NCBI GenBank assembly: GCA_029379215.1
Contig: JAQYWO010000021.1
Coordinates: forward strand, 1 to 53,919
Reading direction: 5' to 3'
Origin: Rhizonema sp. PD37
GTDB lineage: Bacteria; Cyanobacteriota; Cyanobacteriia; Cyanobacteriales; Nostocaceae
Length of the DNA stretch: 53,919 nucleotides
Part shown: positions 19,610-29,781 of the stretch, one piece after another
Layout of the letters: each line of letters begins with the position of its first letter
Numbering within the stretch: the first letter of the stretch is position 1
Notes under the pieces: model-generated
The model's input: the letters and a program-made list of their open reading frames with translations, nothing else
What the model was told of the DNA's origin: nothing
The model's database searches: none
Made by a program: the position numbers and the translations under genes

Positions 19610-19792
19610 GTTATACCCCAATACGGTTCAGATAAGGCTAAAAACTAATACTGGCGAAGGTTAGGGAGCCAGAGCCAATGACGGCTTAGTCCGCTCTTGA
19701 CGGCGACGCCACTTTGCCAAAAGGAGGGAAAGCCCACCGCAAGTGGCTCCCCAACCTGCCATTCTCTTAACTGCAACCGTATTGAGTTATAC
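19610..19792. repeat. MITE-like fold-back element (CAATACGGTT termini)
   Basis: Terminal inverted repeats share CAATACGGTT and flanking bases (left 19610-19636, right 19766-19792). A second, inner inverted pair follows: GGTTAGGGAGCC (~19655) and GGCTCCCCAACC (~19745). The whole 183 bp can form a long hairpin. It accounts for part of the gap 19300-19893; the part at 19480-19600 shows no gene that I recognise. Confidence 0.65.
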
Positions 19793-19893
19793 CCCTCCCC
19801 GCCTGCTTTGCTGGGGAGATTTTGACAATGCGATAAAATCGAACAGGGGTTCATCAGGATTTATAAGCATTTTTTTTCTCGCCTTCCTAATCT

Positions 19894-22392
19894 CTAAGAA
19901 CGCAGTTCAGTGATCGCGATAATTTTTTCATCACGGTTGAGTTGAAGGACATTTTCACCCGTGCCATCTCTACCCAAGGATGGTACTGTATCTACACCAA
20001 GACGTACTGTTCGCTGATGATTAGTCACAAGCAACACTTCAGCGTTGGTTGGGGCAGGTACTATACCAGCGAGAGAGTCAGTTTTACTGGCAAATTTAAT
20101 GCTTTGAGTACCAAGATCACCACGTTTAGCTAGTCGCAAAGTATTAGTCGAGATGCTTTTGGCGTATCCTAGTTGAGTCACCAGTAACAAATTGTTCTCT
20201 GTCGAAGAAGTGACACAACCCACCATAACCTCAGAAGAGCGCAAGCGTAAAGCCTGTAAACCCATAGCAGTACGACCCATAACAGGAAGTTGTTCGTCAT
20301 TTGCCTCAAACTTTAACACTCGCCCACCCGAACTAGCTAAAATTATTGGTTCACCTGTAGTTATTAACTGAGTAAATAACAATTCGTCGTCATCTTTAAG
20401 TTTTAAGATTGTGATTCCGCGACGAGTGAGATTAATAAATTCTGTAAGAGAAAGGCGCTTAATTCTTCCCTGCTTAGTCAGGAGAACTATCTCAGCACGT
20501 TCTGAATTTTCTGGCAATAAAAAGCGGTTGACAACAGTTTCTTGAGTACCTTGAGCGGTGTTAGTGAGCAAAGTTATCAATGGTGTTCCCCTTGCAGAAC
20601 GCCCATTTGTGGAGGGAATATCTCCCACTTTAATCGGGTAGACTTTGCCACCACTGGTGAGTACTAGCAAATCTTTTTCCGTATCGGTTGAAGCAGTTTG
20701 AATAATGAAGTCATGATCCGATATGCTATTGTCAGTTTTTGCCTTCCTTGTTGAGGAGCTAACGGATTGACGGCGTACATACCCCCGGTGCGTAAACTCT
20801 AAAACAACTTCTTCTGAAGGCACTTCAGGTTTGGGATTTTCGATTGGGGATTTGGGATTTTCTGCCTGATCCTGTTTTTTTGCGTCCGAAACTCCCCTGA
20901 GTATCTTTGTCCGCCGTTCATCACTATATTTGCGCTTGAGACTTCGCAAATCTTTTTTCAGTGATTTCAATAATTCCCGTCTATCGCCCAGTAACGTTCG
21001 CAATAACTGAATTTGCTCATTTAACTCTTCAAATTCCTTGCGTAAGTTCTGCTGTTCCAAACTTGTGAGGCGTCGCATTGGCATGGCTAAAATTGCATCC
21101 GCTTGTACCTCACTCAAATTGAGTTGGTTTTGTAAGCTCATTTTTGCAGTACTGCCATCAGCCGCATGCCGTAAAATCCCAACAACCTCATCAAGATGCG
21201 AGAGTGCTACGAGTAAACCTTCCACTAAACGTAGCCGACTTTCTGCGTTTTCTAACTGGTGAGTGTAGCGACGCGAGAGAGTTTGCTCTCGAAAACTCAA
21301 GAACTCCTGCAACAGCTGACGTAGGTTGAGCTGGCGTGGTTGTCCATCTACCAAGCCCAGAAGAATTGCGCCAAAGTTTGTTTGTAAAGCGGTTTGGTGG
21401 TACAAATTTTGCAGAAGTTCTTGGGGGTTAACATCGCGTTTCAATTCAATTACCACGCGCATTCCGGAGCGATCGCTCTCATCCCGAAGATCCGCAATTC
21501 CCTGTATACGACCTTGATTCACCAATTCCGCGACTTTCTCAATCCAACCAGCTTTATTTACTTGGTAAGGCAATTCCGTCACGATAATTGCTGTCCGCCG
21601 CTTGCCACCCCGTCCAGCTGCAACCTCTTCTACTTGACCAACTCCCCGTAGCAAAATACTACCTTTGCCTGTGGTGTATGCCTCACGAATCCCAGCATCT
21701 CCAACTATTTCGCCACCTGTGGGAAAATCAGGTCCTGGAATTAACTCGAATAATTTTTTATCGGGTAAATCGGGGTTGTCAATTAAAGCAATCAACCCAT
21801 CCACTAATTCTGCTAAATTGTGCGGTGGAATATTTGTTGCCATCCCTACAGCAATTCCAGCACAACCATTTAGCAACAAGAATGGTAACTGTGCTGGTAG
21901 TACAGTTGGTTCTTCTTGGGAATTATCAAAGTTACCAACAAATTCCACCGTTTCTTCGCCAATTTCCGCCAGCATTCCCTCGTGACTAATACTCGCGAGG
22001 CGCGTTTCTGTATAGCGCATCGCTGCTGGGGGATCATTATCTACACTTCCGAAGTTCCCATGTCCTGCCAGTAAGGGATAGCGGCTGGAAAAATCTTGTA
22101 CCAACCTCACCAAAGCATCGTAAACTGCTTGGTCGCCGTGGGGGTGATATTTGCCCAGCACATCTCCCACAACACGGGCACACTTACGATAAGGTCTATC
22201 CGGAGTCAGACCTAGTTCGTGCATGGCATACAAAATTCGTCGATGAACTGGTTTTAAGCCATCACGCACGTCTGGTAACGCCCGCCCAACTATCACACTC
22301 ATGGCATATTCTAGGTAAGACCGCTGCATCTCAGTATGCAGGGCTGTGGTAATGACCTGTCCCGTGGGGAGAAGGTTTAACTGTTTTGCCAT
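19894..22392 (-). CDS. GyrA/ParC paralogue without a GyrA box (type IIA topoisomerase A subunit)
   Basis: DNA breakage-reunion subunit, 832 residues from the ATG at 22392 ([11 protein letters not shown]); an in-frame start 30 bases upstream is less likely. The winged-helix catalytic core is intact: [30 protein letters not shown] and catalytic Tyr127 in [10 protein letters not shown] coiled-coil segment follows (~430-520), then a six-bladed C-terminal domain. Where gyrase has QRRGGKG in the first blade, this protein has [13 protein letters not shown], so the GyrA box is absent. The residue equivalent to Ser83 of E. coli GyrA is Gln88. It is therefore more likely a ParC-like second A subunit, working with GyrB or a ParE encoded elsewhere. 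Confidence 0.88.
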   Translation of the reverse strand: MAKQLNLLPTGQVITTALHTEMQRSYLEYAMSVIVGRALPDVRDGLKPVHRRILYAMHELGLTPDRPYRKCARVVGDVLGKYHPHGDQAVYDALVRLVQDFSSRYPLLAGHGNFGSVDNDPPAAMRYTETRLASISHEGMLAEIGEETVEFVGNFDNSQEEPTVLPAQLPFLLLNGCAGIAVGMATNIPPHNLAELVDGLIALIDNPDLPDKKLFELIPGPDFPTGGEIVGDAGIREAYTTGKGSILLRGVGQVEEVAAGRGGKRRTAIIVTELPYQVNKAGWIEKVAELVNQGRIQGIADLRDESDRSGMRVVIELKRDVNPQELLQNLYHQTALQTNFGAILLGLVDGQPRQLNLRQLLQEFLSFREQTLSRRYTHQLENAESRLRLVEGLLVALSHLDEVVGILRHAADGSTAKMSLQNQLNLSEVQADAILAMPMRRLTSLEQQNLRKEFEELNEQIQLLRTLLGDRRELLKSLKKDLRSLKRKYSDERRTKILRGVSDAKKQDQAENPKSPIENPKPEVPSEEVVLEFTHRGYVRRQSVSSSTRKAKTDNSISDHDFIIQTASTDTEKDLLVLTSGGKVYPIKVGDIPSTNGRSARGTPLITLLTNTAQGTQETVVNRFLLPENSERAEIVLLTKQGRIKRLSLTEFINLTRRGITILKLKDDDELLFTQLITTGEPIILASSGGRVLKFEANDEQLPVMGRTAMGLQALRLRSSEVMVGCVTSSTENNLLLVTQLGYAKSISTNTLRLAKRGDLGTQSIKFASKTDSLAGIVPAPTNAEVLLVTNHQRTVRLGVDTVPSLGRDGTGENVLQLNRDEKIIAITELRS

Positions 22393-22665
22393 GAGTTTTT
22401 TCCCTGAATTTTCACTACACAAAAGTCGCTGTAACTGAAGACTGTAGCAACCACAGCATAACGGATGAAATGCTTTTCATTACAAAATCTTGATAGTCAT
22501 AGGATAGTAAGCAGTAGTATTATCCTTGATGACGGATGTCCATATTGTTTATTTCCCAGGATGTACCTACATATCGGTCTTGCCTTGAGGTGGTAATCCC
22601 CCTCACATCTGTGTGCAGATAAATACCTTATTAGTTAACATAAGCTATCAAAAATAAAATTAAAC

Positions 22666-23070
22666 ATGAAAACTGTCTTGATTGTCGAAGACGATCTCAT
22701 TAATGCTCGCGTTTTTTCCAAGATTTTGACCAAGCGAGGTGGCTTAGACGTGAAGCATACGGAAAATGTGGAAGAGGTCATGAATTTTGCCCAAACAGGG
22801 GAAGTTGACATTATTTTGATGGATGTCTCTTTGTCTCGAAGTGTTTACGAAGGTAAGTCTGTTGATGGTATCAAAATTACACAAATGTTGAAATCCGATC
22901 CGCAAACAGCCTCTTTACCTATTATCCTAGTGACAGCCCACGCAATGGAGGGCGATCGCGAGAACTTTCTCAAGCAAAGCGGTGCTGACGGCTACATTTC
23001 CAAACCTGTTGTCGATCACCAACAGTTTGTCGATCAGATTCTGGCGTTGCTACCCAAAGATCACAATTGA
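22666..23070 (+). CDS. Single-domain response regulator (CheY/DivK-like)
   Basis: A 134-residue receiver domain with no output domain. The acidic pocket is EDD (residues 8-10), the phospho-acceptor Asp lies in IILMDVSLS (~residue 52), the switch Thr in ILVTAHAM, and the Lys in GYISKPV. Similar stand-alone receivers pass phosphate between histidine kinases or bind targets directly. No kinase is adjacent. The start ATG is preceded by an A-rich leader without a strong Shine-Dalgarno. Confidence 0.9.
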   Translation: MKTVLIVEDDLINARVFSKILTKRGGLDVKHTENVEEVMNFAQTGEVDIILMDVSLSRSVYEGKSVDGIKITQMLKSDPQTASLPIILVTAHAMEGDRENFLKQSGADGYISKPVVDHQQFVDQILALLPKDHN

Positions 23071-23379
23071 ACAAGCACTTTCATTGAAGTCAGCACATTT
23101 ATATTCCACTGTTTTCATTCTGACAACACCATGTCCTGTCGGACACAAAGAGTGCCATGACAAACAGAACTTCGGTTTATAAGAGTGATTTTTGAGTAAA
23201 TGCCCCTCCGACGGTTTCGCACAAATCAACGTTCCTCGTGATAGAGATGAGAAACCCGACACTGAACAGTTCGAGAACAACCCTCTCAAGTTAGTGTACA
23301 AGTTGATTTGCGTATCACCCTACTCTTGATTAATATATATGTACTACTAGAGAGTATCATTAAGCAAGTGGTTATTGGT

Positions 23380-23417
23380 AAAAAGTTAGGAGCGATGAAT
23401 CAGTAATTCATCACTCC
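23380..23417 (-). terminator. Intrinsic terminator after the TPR gene
   Basis: GGAGTGATGAAT and ATTCATCGCTCC (minus strand) pair over 12 positions (one wobble) around a 5-base loop, followed by TAACTTTTT. It lies 21 bases after the stop codon at 23438. The rest of the gap 23071-23379 shows no gene. Confidence 0.7.
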
Positions 23418-23437
23418 TTATTCCGCACCAGATCACT

Positions 23438-24322
23438 CTACTGAGCAGGCTGTTGCTTAGAAGCTGTTGGGTTTTCTGGTGGATGAATAGCTGATTGAAT
23501 GCGAGGTGATTGCAAGAATTTTTTGGTATCCGATAGTAGACGTGTACCCCAGAGGTTCTGCTTAAGGAAATCTAAATCGCCGTATTTACTGTCAATGCGG
23601 AGTGCCGCTTCTCCCATTGCCAAACCTTGTTGGCGATCGCCTTTAGTATATAGTGCTACCCCTAACGCTAATCGAGGTTCTGCAGCTTGCTTCTCGATAG
23701 CGACAGCGCTTTGCCATTGCTTAATTGCTCCCTGAACATTACCTTGCTCGTATAAAATTAAACCAACGTTGTTAATTGCAGGCCAGAACTTTTTGTTAGA
23801 GGATACTGCTTTATTGTACTGTACGAGCGCATCGGGCAGTTTACCGAGCATATAGTAAGCATTACCCAAATCAAACAACCCATCTGAGTCATTAGGTTTT
23901 AACTTCAAACCAGCTTGGAATTCGCCGATCGCTTCTTGGTACTTTTGTTGCTGAAAATGAGCCGAACCCAAAGCAAACTGGATATCCCCGTTTTTAGGAT
24001 TTAAAGATTCTGCCTTTTTCAAGGCGGCGATCCCACCATCCACGTTTTTATTTTGCAAATATAAGCCACCTAAGAGAAACCATACTTTATCATTCTTAGG
24101 AGCTAGTTGAGATGCTAGCCGCGCTCTTGGCAAAGCTAGTTCAAACTGTTGAAACTGAGCTAGTTGAGCCGCTTCTTGTGCTAAACTTAAACCCTGCTGT
24201 TCTAACTTCGCTGCATCAAGCTGGAGTGTATGGGGTATTAGTGCTTGTGCGTAAGCGGCTCTTGGCATACTCGACAAACTACAGACAACCAGAAGAGAAA
24301 TTAAACTAAATCGTTTTGGCAC
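23438..24322 (-). CDS. Secreted tetratricopeptide-repeat protein
   Basis: About seven TPR units (DKVWFLLGGLYLQ, GDIQFALGSAHFQQQ, SDGLFDLGNAYYMLG and so on) over residues ~45-250. I place the start at the GTG at 24322, because it gives a classical signal peptide: VPKRFSLISLLVVCSLSS followed by an Ala-x-Ala site (AYAQA). The longer in-frame start at 24436 would add 38 residues without family character. Predicted to be periplasmic or thylakoid-lumenal, binding protein partners. 294 residues from this start. Similar in architecture to the gene at 4697 but not adjacent. Confidence 0.82.
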   Translation of the reverse strand: MPKRFSLISLLVVCSLSSMPRAAYAQALIPHTLQLDAAKLEQQGLSLAQEAAQLAQFQQFELALPRARLASQLAPKNDKVWFLLGGLYLQNKNVDGGIAALKKAESLNPKNGDIQFALGSAHFQQQKYQEAIGEFQAGLKLKPNDSDGLFDLGNAYYMLGKLPDALVQYNKAVSSNKKFWPAINNVGLILYEQGNVQGAIKQWQSAVAIEKQAAEPRLALGVALYTKGDRQQGLAMGEAALRIDSKYGDLDFLKQNLWGTRLLSDTKKFLQSPRIQSAIHPPENPTASKQQPAQ

Positions 24323-25689
24323 ACTATCGCCTCTCAGCCACAAATCAAAGAATCTTTCAGCTAGCTTAAACGATCTCTGCTCTTGACGACAGCAAAATTT
24401 TATATCTTTTATATTGAAAACAGTGACTTTAGTCATGTATTGTTTTATGTTCTTTGAACTAGTTATTTGCTTACAACTATTTATACTTTTAATTTAAACT
24501 AAGTAAATTGGCTCATATAAACCTAACTATGTAACGAAATGTAAAAATCTCAAAACCCTTGTAATTGCTTCACTTTGCTTTGCCCGATTCACGATGACAT
24601 AGTTATAAATTTTTCCACCCACCTACTTATACTCTACCTGATTACGGATATAAATTTTACACTTGCTAATTTGGGCTATCCTTTGTCGCAAATAACCAAT
24701 GGCAGTCTCGATGAAAATATTCTTGAAGTAAAAAAATTGTGAGTTTAACGCGACTCAATTATAGTTACAGCCATTATGGAATAAATGTTGTAGCCCTTGT
24801 TTCTAGATAGGTAAGGGGAAATGAGACTTGAAAATAGCGAAGAGGAAAGAACACTTGATACATCACATCCTCTAAATTCTCCACAATTATTACTGAATGT
24901 AAACAAAAATATCATTCCTTGGTTGCCTGCCTTGGCTATTTATCCTTATCCTATAAGTGAAGTAGGTTATACCATTTCACGAAACACGGGATACAAATGA
25001 TGGTTTCTAATTCTTTCCTCCCCTGCAAAGACGGCACAAGAGCTACCTATTTGTATCAACTTTAAAGTGAAACGGTATTACGTGGTTTGTCGCCAATTAG
25101 TCTAGATTTCATTAGTGCTTGGAGGAATTGGGATTGCTAAGATTACGCTTGTTTCCGCTGTCGAACGAATATTGAATCAATTATAGCTTTAAAATCAGAT
25201 CAACCATTTTTCAAAATATAACTACAAGTTTTTCCCAAACTTTAAAATAAAAGTTAAACATAGCTGACAAACTCTTACCCTAAATAGTTCTGGTTCTGTA
25301 AATATCTTTTTGGATTTCATGAAGACGGCTGTGTGTACTGCTATGCTCTCACGCGCCATATCATAAAAAGGAGACTATAGATGCTTTGTGTTTTCAAGCC
25401 AATCCTTAAGAGGTCAGAATTCAGAACTTTGAATTGCATATTTATGAATTGCGCTCGTAGAGGATTTAAAGAAGGATGCCTTGAGCAGAGCGCAGTACGT
25501 GTAAAGGGTACAAGAGCGGGTTTATTTTGAAATCCTTTACCTCCTCCGCAAAAATTAGATAAAATTCTTAAAAGAAAAACAATTTTAACAGCTAACTAAA
25601 GCTTTATTCCGTAAAGAGAGTGCAGTGTTTGTGTGTTCAGGAACACCACAGTAACCTTACTGAAAGTAATAAACAAGGGATTTGTCCTA
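24323..25689. other. Gene-poor stretch before the SucC-like gene
   Basis: No coding region is recognised in the ~1.3 kb between the divergent TPR and SucC-like genes. It holds one MITE-like element (24966-25081). The final ~200 bases before 25690 are presumably the promoter and leader of the ligase-like operon. Confidence 0.5.
24966..25081. repeat. MITE-like element (ATACC-TTTCAC termini)
   Basis: Left end GTTATACCATTTCACGAAAC and right end (reverse strand) GTAATACCGTTTCACTTTAA agree at most positions. Both run inward to a shared GATACAAAT. The 116-bp element has no coding capacity. Confidence 0.65.
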
Positions 25690-26925
25690 ATGGATTTATT
25701 AGAGTACCAAGTTAAAGAATGGTTTGGAAAGATAGGCATTCCTGTATTGCCGTCTCAAAGAATTGACCATCCCACAGAACTAAAACGTTTAAAAATTAGC
25801 TACCCGATTGTACTAAAATCGCAGGTTTATGCGGGTGGAAGAGCAAAAGCAGGTGGAGTTAGATTTGTAGAAACAACTATTGATGCGATCGCCGCTGCCC
25901 AAAACATCTTTAATTTGCCAGTTTTCGGTGAATTACCATCCGTGTTATTAGCAGAGGCAAAATATAGCACCGAACAGGAATTATATCTAGCAGTCGTTCT
26001 CGACACCGCTGTTTGCCGACCAATACTTTTAGGTTGCACAGAAGCGGATATTGAATGGGAATCGGCTGGAGAAAAAATGCAGCATGTTGTCGTTGAACAA
26101 GAATTCTCCCCATTTTATGCAAGACGACTGGCTTTGAAAATGGGCTTGCAGGGGGCATTGATGCAGTCTGTGAGCGATGTTGTGCAGAAGATGTATCAGT
26201 TGTTTGTTGAAAAAGACTTAGACTTGGTTGAGATCAATCCCCTTGGTGTGAACGCTTCAAGTCAAGTGATGGCTCTTAATGGTAATGTGAGTATTAATGA
26301 ACGAGCCATCGGGCGTCATTCTGAGATTGCTGAGATGGCGAAAAAAATTGTTACCCGTCATTCTATTGTTGAAGTCAACAGTATTTTAGGCGATTGGGAC
26401 GGTATAGGACTACAAGGTAAAATAGGAATTTTGGGTAATGGTGCAGGTTCAGTAATGGCAACTCTAGATTTAGTCGCTAATGCGGGTGGTAAGCCAGGTG
26501 TATGTTTAAATTTGCGCCACGCTTCACCTATTAATACTTCACCAACTACATTGAAGTATCGGTTAGAGAATGCTTTGAAAAACTTAGCGACTGATAAAAC
26601 TATTCAAGTGATACTCATAAACTTCCTAGCTAATATTCCTCAAACTGAGGATGTCGTTGAAGCCATTGACAATTTTGTAGAACACCACAAGAACGAACTC
26701 AAACAACAGGTGTCACGTTCCAATGGTGGCAGAAACCGTCGAGATAATCATTTCCCATGCTTGGTTGTCCGATTAGCAGGTTCGGAATTTACTACAGCGA
26801 GAAAATATTTGGCAACACTTAAAACGCAAGCTGAGGCACCCATCGAGGTTATGGAAAATCTAGATGAAGCAATCACAGAAGCTGTTCGTATTACCAAGTT
26901 ACCTATTTATAGAAAAGGTACTTGA
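25690..26925 (+). CDS. SucC-like CoA-ligase beta subunit paralogue with altered phosphate-site motifs
   Basis: Clear homologue of the succinyl-CoA synthetase beta chain: ATP-grasp start MDLLEYQVKEWFGKIGIPV, then LKSQVYAGGRAKAGGVRF and DLVEINPLGV (Mg/ATP acids). In canonical SucC the C-terminal domain has an F-L-D-x-GGGA loop and an N-x-FGGI power-helix start. Here they read CLNLRHAS and INFLANIPQTED, so the glycine-rich phosphate-binding positions are gone. The ATG at 25690 is chosen since it starts the conserved part (411 residues; canonical ~390-400). An insertion (QQVSRSNGGRNRRDNH) occurs near residue 340. Followed 181 bases later by the SucD-like partner. Confidence 0.85.
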   Translation: MDLLEYQVKEWFGKIGIPVLPSQRIDHPTELKRLKISYPIVLKSQVYAGGRAKAGGVRFVETTIDAIAAAQNIFNLPVFGELPSVLLAEAKYSTEQELYLAVVLDTAVCRPILLGCTEADIEWESAGEKMQHVVVEQEFSPFYARRLALKMGLQGALMQSVSDVVQKMYQLFVEKDLDLVEINPLGVNASSQVMALNGNVSINERAIGRHSEIAEMAKKIVTRHSIVEVNSILGDWDGIGLQGKIGILGNGAGSVMATLDLVANAGGKPGVCLNLRHASPINTSPTTLKYRLENALKNLATDKTIQVILINFLANIPQTEDVVEAIDNFVEHHKNELKQQVSRSNGGRNRRDNHFPCLVVRLAGSEFTTARKYLATLKTQAEAPIEVMENLDEAITEAVRITKLPIYRKGT

Positions 26926-27106
26926 AAACCCTTGCGGAGATGTCTTCCTTTAGACACTCCGTGAAAAGAGAGCAAAGGTAAGCTCTAGCTACGAGAAACT
27001 TCTGTGCGGTTTCTGCCTTGATGAATGTAGTCCCATAGCAGAGCAAAGCGTCCGCCTTTCCCAATGACTCAAGCTACTAGGTTTCCTAAATTACATTACT
27101 TTTTTT

Positions 27107-27988
27107 ATGAATTTAAAGCCAGACACCAAAGTCTTAATTCAGGGCTTCAGTGAATATATATCAGCAACTCATGTTGATCAAATGAAAGCTTACGGCACAA
27201 ATTTGATAGCTGGGGTCATTCCTGGAGGTGGAGGACAGAAACTCTATGACATTCCGATATTTGATCTTGTAGAACAGGTGGTGGGCCAATTTCAAGCAAT
27301 TGATACCACTATTATTTGCGTACATCCGTACCAAGTGCTGGATGCAGCATTGGAAGCGATCGCATCCGGTATCCGCCAAATTATTATTATCTCCCCAGGT
27401 GTACCACCTTTAGACATGGTAAAGTTACTTCGCGTAGCCGAAGCAACAGAAACTTTGGTTGTTGGACCAAATAGTCCGGGGATCATCGTACCGGGAAAAA
27501 TACTTTTAGGGACTCAACCGAGTGAATTTTATACTCCTGGAACTGTTGCAATCTTAAGTCGCAGTACGACCCTCACCTACGAAATCGCCAGAGAATTAAC
27601 CAAAGCTGGTTTGGGGCAGTCCATTAGTGTCAGTATTGGCAGTGATGCAGTCGTAGGTTCATCCTTTATTCAATGGCTGCAAATTCTTGACGAAGATGAT
27701 ACCACACAAGCGATCGTATTAGTTGGTCAGCCAGGTGGCGGTCGTGAAGAAGCTGCAGCGCAGTATATTGCAGAAGCTATTGATAAACCAGTCGTTGCTT
27801 ACATTGCCGGAACACAAGCACCACCCACACAACATTGGCGTCAGACTGGAACTTTAGCAGCAGTCGTCGGACGCGATCCCGACTTTGGTACTGCAAACAG
27901 TAAAGTCACCGCTTTAAATCAAGCACGAGTTCCAGTAGCTGAACGCCCTTCTCGAATACCAGAATTATTGAAAAAGGCACTGAAATAA
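27107..27988 (+). CDS. SucD-like CoA-ligase alpha subunit paralogue lacking the catalytic histidine
   Basis: A 293-residue homologue of the succinyl-CoA synthetase alpha chain: IQGFSEYISATHVDQMKAYG, GPNSPGIIVPGKI, SRSTTLTYEIARELT, VVAYIAGTQAP. Canonical alpha chains have RMGHAGAI with the phospho-histidine; here the aligned stretch is HWRQTGTL, with Gln246 (codon 27842-27844) in the His position. The Glu that contacts phospho-His (IGEIGG) is Gln (VGQPGG), the CoA-loop GFTGSQGT is GFSEYIS, and the Cys of GPNCPG is Ser. The succinyl-CoA synthetase reaction is thus unlikely in its usual form. It converges on the ABC permease with only 7 bases between. Confidence 0.87.
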   Translation: MNLKPDTKVLIQGFSEYISATHVDQMKAYGTNLIAGVIPGGGGQKLYDIPIFDLVEQVVGQFQAIDTTIICVHPYQVLDAALEAIASGIRQIIIISPGVPPLDMVKLLRVAEATETLVVGPNSPGIIVPGKILLGTQPSEFYTPGTVAILSRSTTLTYEIARELTKAGLGQSISVSIGSDAVVGSSFIQWLQILDEDDTTQAIVLVGQPGGGREEAAAQYIAEAIDKPVVAYIAGTQAPPTQHWRQTGTLAAVVGRDPDFGTANSKVTALNQARVPVAERPSRIPELLKKALK

Positions 27989-27995
27989 TTAACAA

Positions 27996-29732
27996 CTAAC
28001 ACTCAGACTTGCTTAACAACGCTTTCGTCGCCGACTCACCCATGAGTCTTACCTGCTTAACTAAATGTATGTTTAACAATGCCAAGATACTCAATTCACC
28101 CAGGCAACTCATAAAAATTGTAGTTGTGGCAGAGTTTTGCACACCATACCAAGACCAATTGGAGAACAGCCATAAATAAGTATTATGGTGAGAGACTCCA
28201 ATACGTAACATTGATAAAATGATGGGTGGTAACAAAATAGCTGCGCCAATTGTACCTATTGCCCAGAAAGTACGCTTGTGTGTTTTCATCATCAGCATAA
28301 TCTGAGCTATGGTGGCATAAATCATCATCAAGCAGATGAATAAGGCAACACCCAAAAGTGCTTGAGTTCTATGGAAATTGCTAACGCCCGTACCATTTAC
28401 AAATAAAATAAAAACTACAGAAGTGGTAGCAGTCATGACAAGATTGATTGCTATTGCCAATATTGCTGGGCTTTTCTCACCCCAAAGCAAGTCTGACCAC
28501 AAATATTTATTCAAAAAACCCTTACTATGAGAAACTCCCTCACATCGATATCTTGCCCAATCTTGTATGGCTTGACGATGAGGTGAAAGAATTGCCATTA
28601 GCCCCAGAAATATGACTGTATTGAGTACATATAGATATTGAATTTTATCAAAGAAACCAAATCTGTCTGTTGATTTGCTGAGATTATTTGAGATGAAGAA
28701 ACCAAAAAGGATGAAAACAAAGCTAGCAACGATAAAGAAGCTTTGTTTTTTACTCACAATGCTAATATTGGGGTTACGAAAAGAACGCTTTAATGCCTGC
28801 CAAATCCAGTAAACCCATAAGGCATAATTCAGGAGATGAAGACAAACAAGACCAATAACACTTTTCCCAATTGGTAAATTGAAAAACTGTAATTCTTTAA
28901 GTGGCGATCCACTGTTCATTCGGAATAGGTTAGGAAATAGATAATTTGTAATGTCAAACGGACTGAAAGTTCTCAACCAAGATATTGGCTCACCTGAGTA
29001 TGAAGTGTCAGAAGACCCTAGGCTAAACGTCATTACCAAAAATAGTAGAACTGCACCACTACCCAACCAAGGTTGAAACCCACTCAACCAACCACCAACC
29101 AAAGCAAAAAGCAGTGCTGCACTGTAGAAGAAAACACAGCAAGCAGTCAGAATGGCGTAGAAGCCTAAAATAGAACTCCAGGCAATGTCAGCAGAGGAAC
29201 CAGCCCATAAATGTAAAGGAATGGCTGTTAGGGTTATGATATAAATCAAAATCGGAACTCCTAGCAGTTTGCCGAGCAAAATACTCATTTCTGACTGAGG
29301 ACTGAGGCGAATAAAATTCAGAGTACCGCGACGTTCTTCTTGAGCTAAACTATTGATGAGCGCAAAAGTCCCTCCCACTAAAAGTGTAAAAATAAAAATG
29401 ACACTGAGTGAAAGAAACATATATTCATAATGGTCATGCCACCACAAATCCAGATCAATTTGGTCTAGTGGGCAAAATATAGTATGGTCGCTAGTATTGG
29501 CTGCTTGTATTTGTTTTGCGGCGTTAGACAAACGTAGCTTGCAATATGTATCGTATATCGGGTAAGTTCTCTCATCAGGAAGCTCAGAAATTTGAGCGAG
29601 TAACAGCACTAACTGACCAATCAAAGATGTTCCAATCGCGATCGCAACCGGAAAAATTTTCAGACGACCTTTGAATTCTCGCAACAGTTGTGGATTCCAG
29701 TCACCTATTCTGTCTACAAATTTATACATCAT
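27996..29732 (-). CDS. ABC-2-type transporter permease
   Basis: A 578-residue integral membrane protein with about twelve hydrophobic segments; the first follows an amphipathic start (LREFKGRLKIFPVAIAIG). LAQEERRGTLNFIRLSPQS is the characteristic cytosolic motif of ABC-2 permeases involved in export or membrane maintenance. A large periplasmic loop lies between the first two helices (~residues 50-115). It follows the ATPase gene by 49 bases on the same strand and forms one operon with it. The substrate is unknown. Confidence 0.85.
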   Translation of the reverse strand: MMYKFVDRIGDWNPQLLREFKGRLKIFPVAIAIGTSLIGQLVLLLAQISELPDERTYPIYDTYCKLRLSNAAKQIQAANTSDHTIFCPLDQIDLDLWWHDHYEYMFLSLSVIFIFTLLVGGTFALINSLAQEERRGTLNFIRLSPQSEMSILLGKLLGVPILIYIITLTAIPLHLWAGSSADIAWSSILGFYAILTACCVFFYSAALLFALVGGWLSGFQPWLGSGAVLLFLVMTFSLGSSDTSYSGEPISWLRTFSPFDITNYLFPNLFRMNSGSPLKELQFFNLPIGKSVIGLVCLHLLNYALWVYWIWQALKRSFRNPNISIVSKKQSFFIVASFVFILFGFFISNNLSKSTDRFGFFDKIQYLYVLNTVIFLGLMAILSPHRQAIQDWARYRCEGVSHSKGFLNKYLWSDLLWGEKSPAILAIAINLVMTATTSVVFILFVNGTGVSNFHRTQALLGVALFICLMMIYATIAQIMLMMKTHKRTFWAIGTIGAAILLPPIILSMLRIGVSHHNTYLWLFSNWSWYGVQNSATTTIFMSCLGELSILALLNIHLVKQVRLMGESATKALLSKSEC

Positions 29733-29781
29733 CAGAAAAATCTCAAAAAATGTTTAATGACTGAGGGCTATTAACAAATCT

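Noticed and set aside
19490..19610. Possible TPP riboswitch (CTGAGA present)
   Set aside because: Only the short CTGAGA element fits; the other conserved blocks are missing and it is not upstream of a thiamine gene.
19645..19854. Minus-strand open frame of 69 residues
   Set aside because: It lies within the fold-back repeat at 19610-19792, and such frames are commonly mis-annotated in cyanobacteria.
25827..26158. Minus-strand frames inside the SucC-like gene
   Set aside because: Shadows of a well-supported gene on the other strand.
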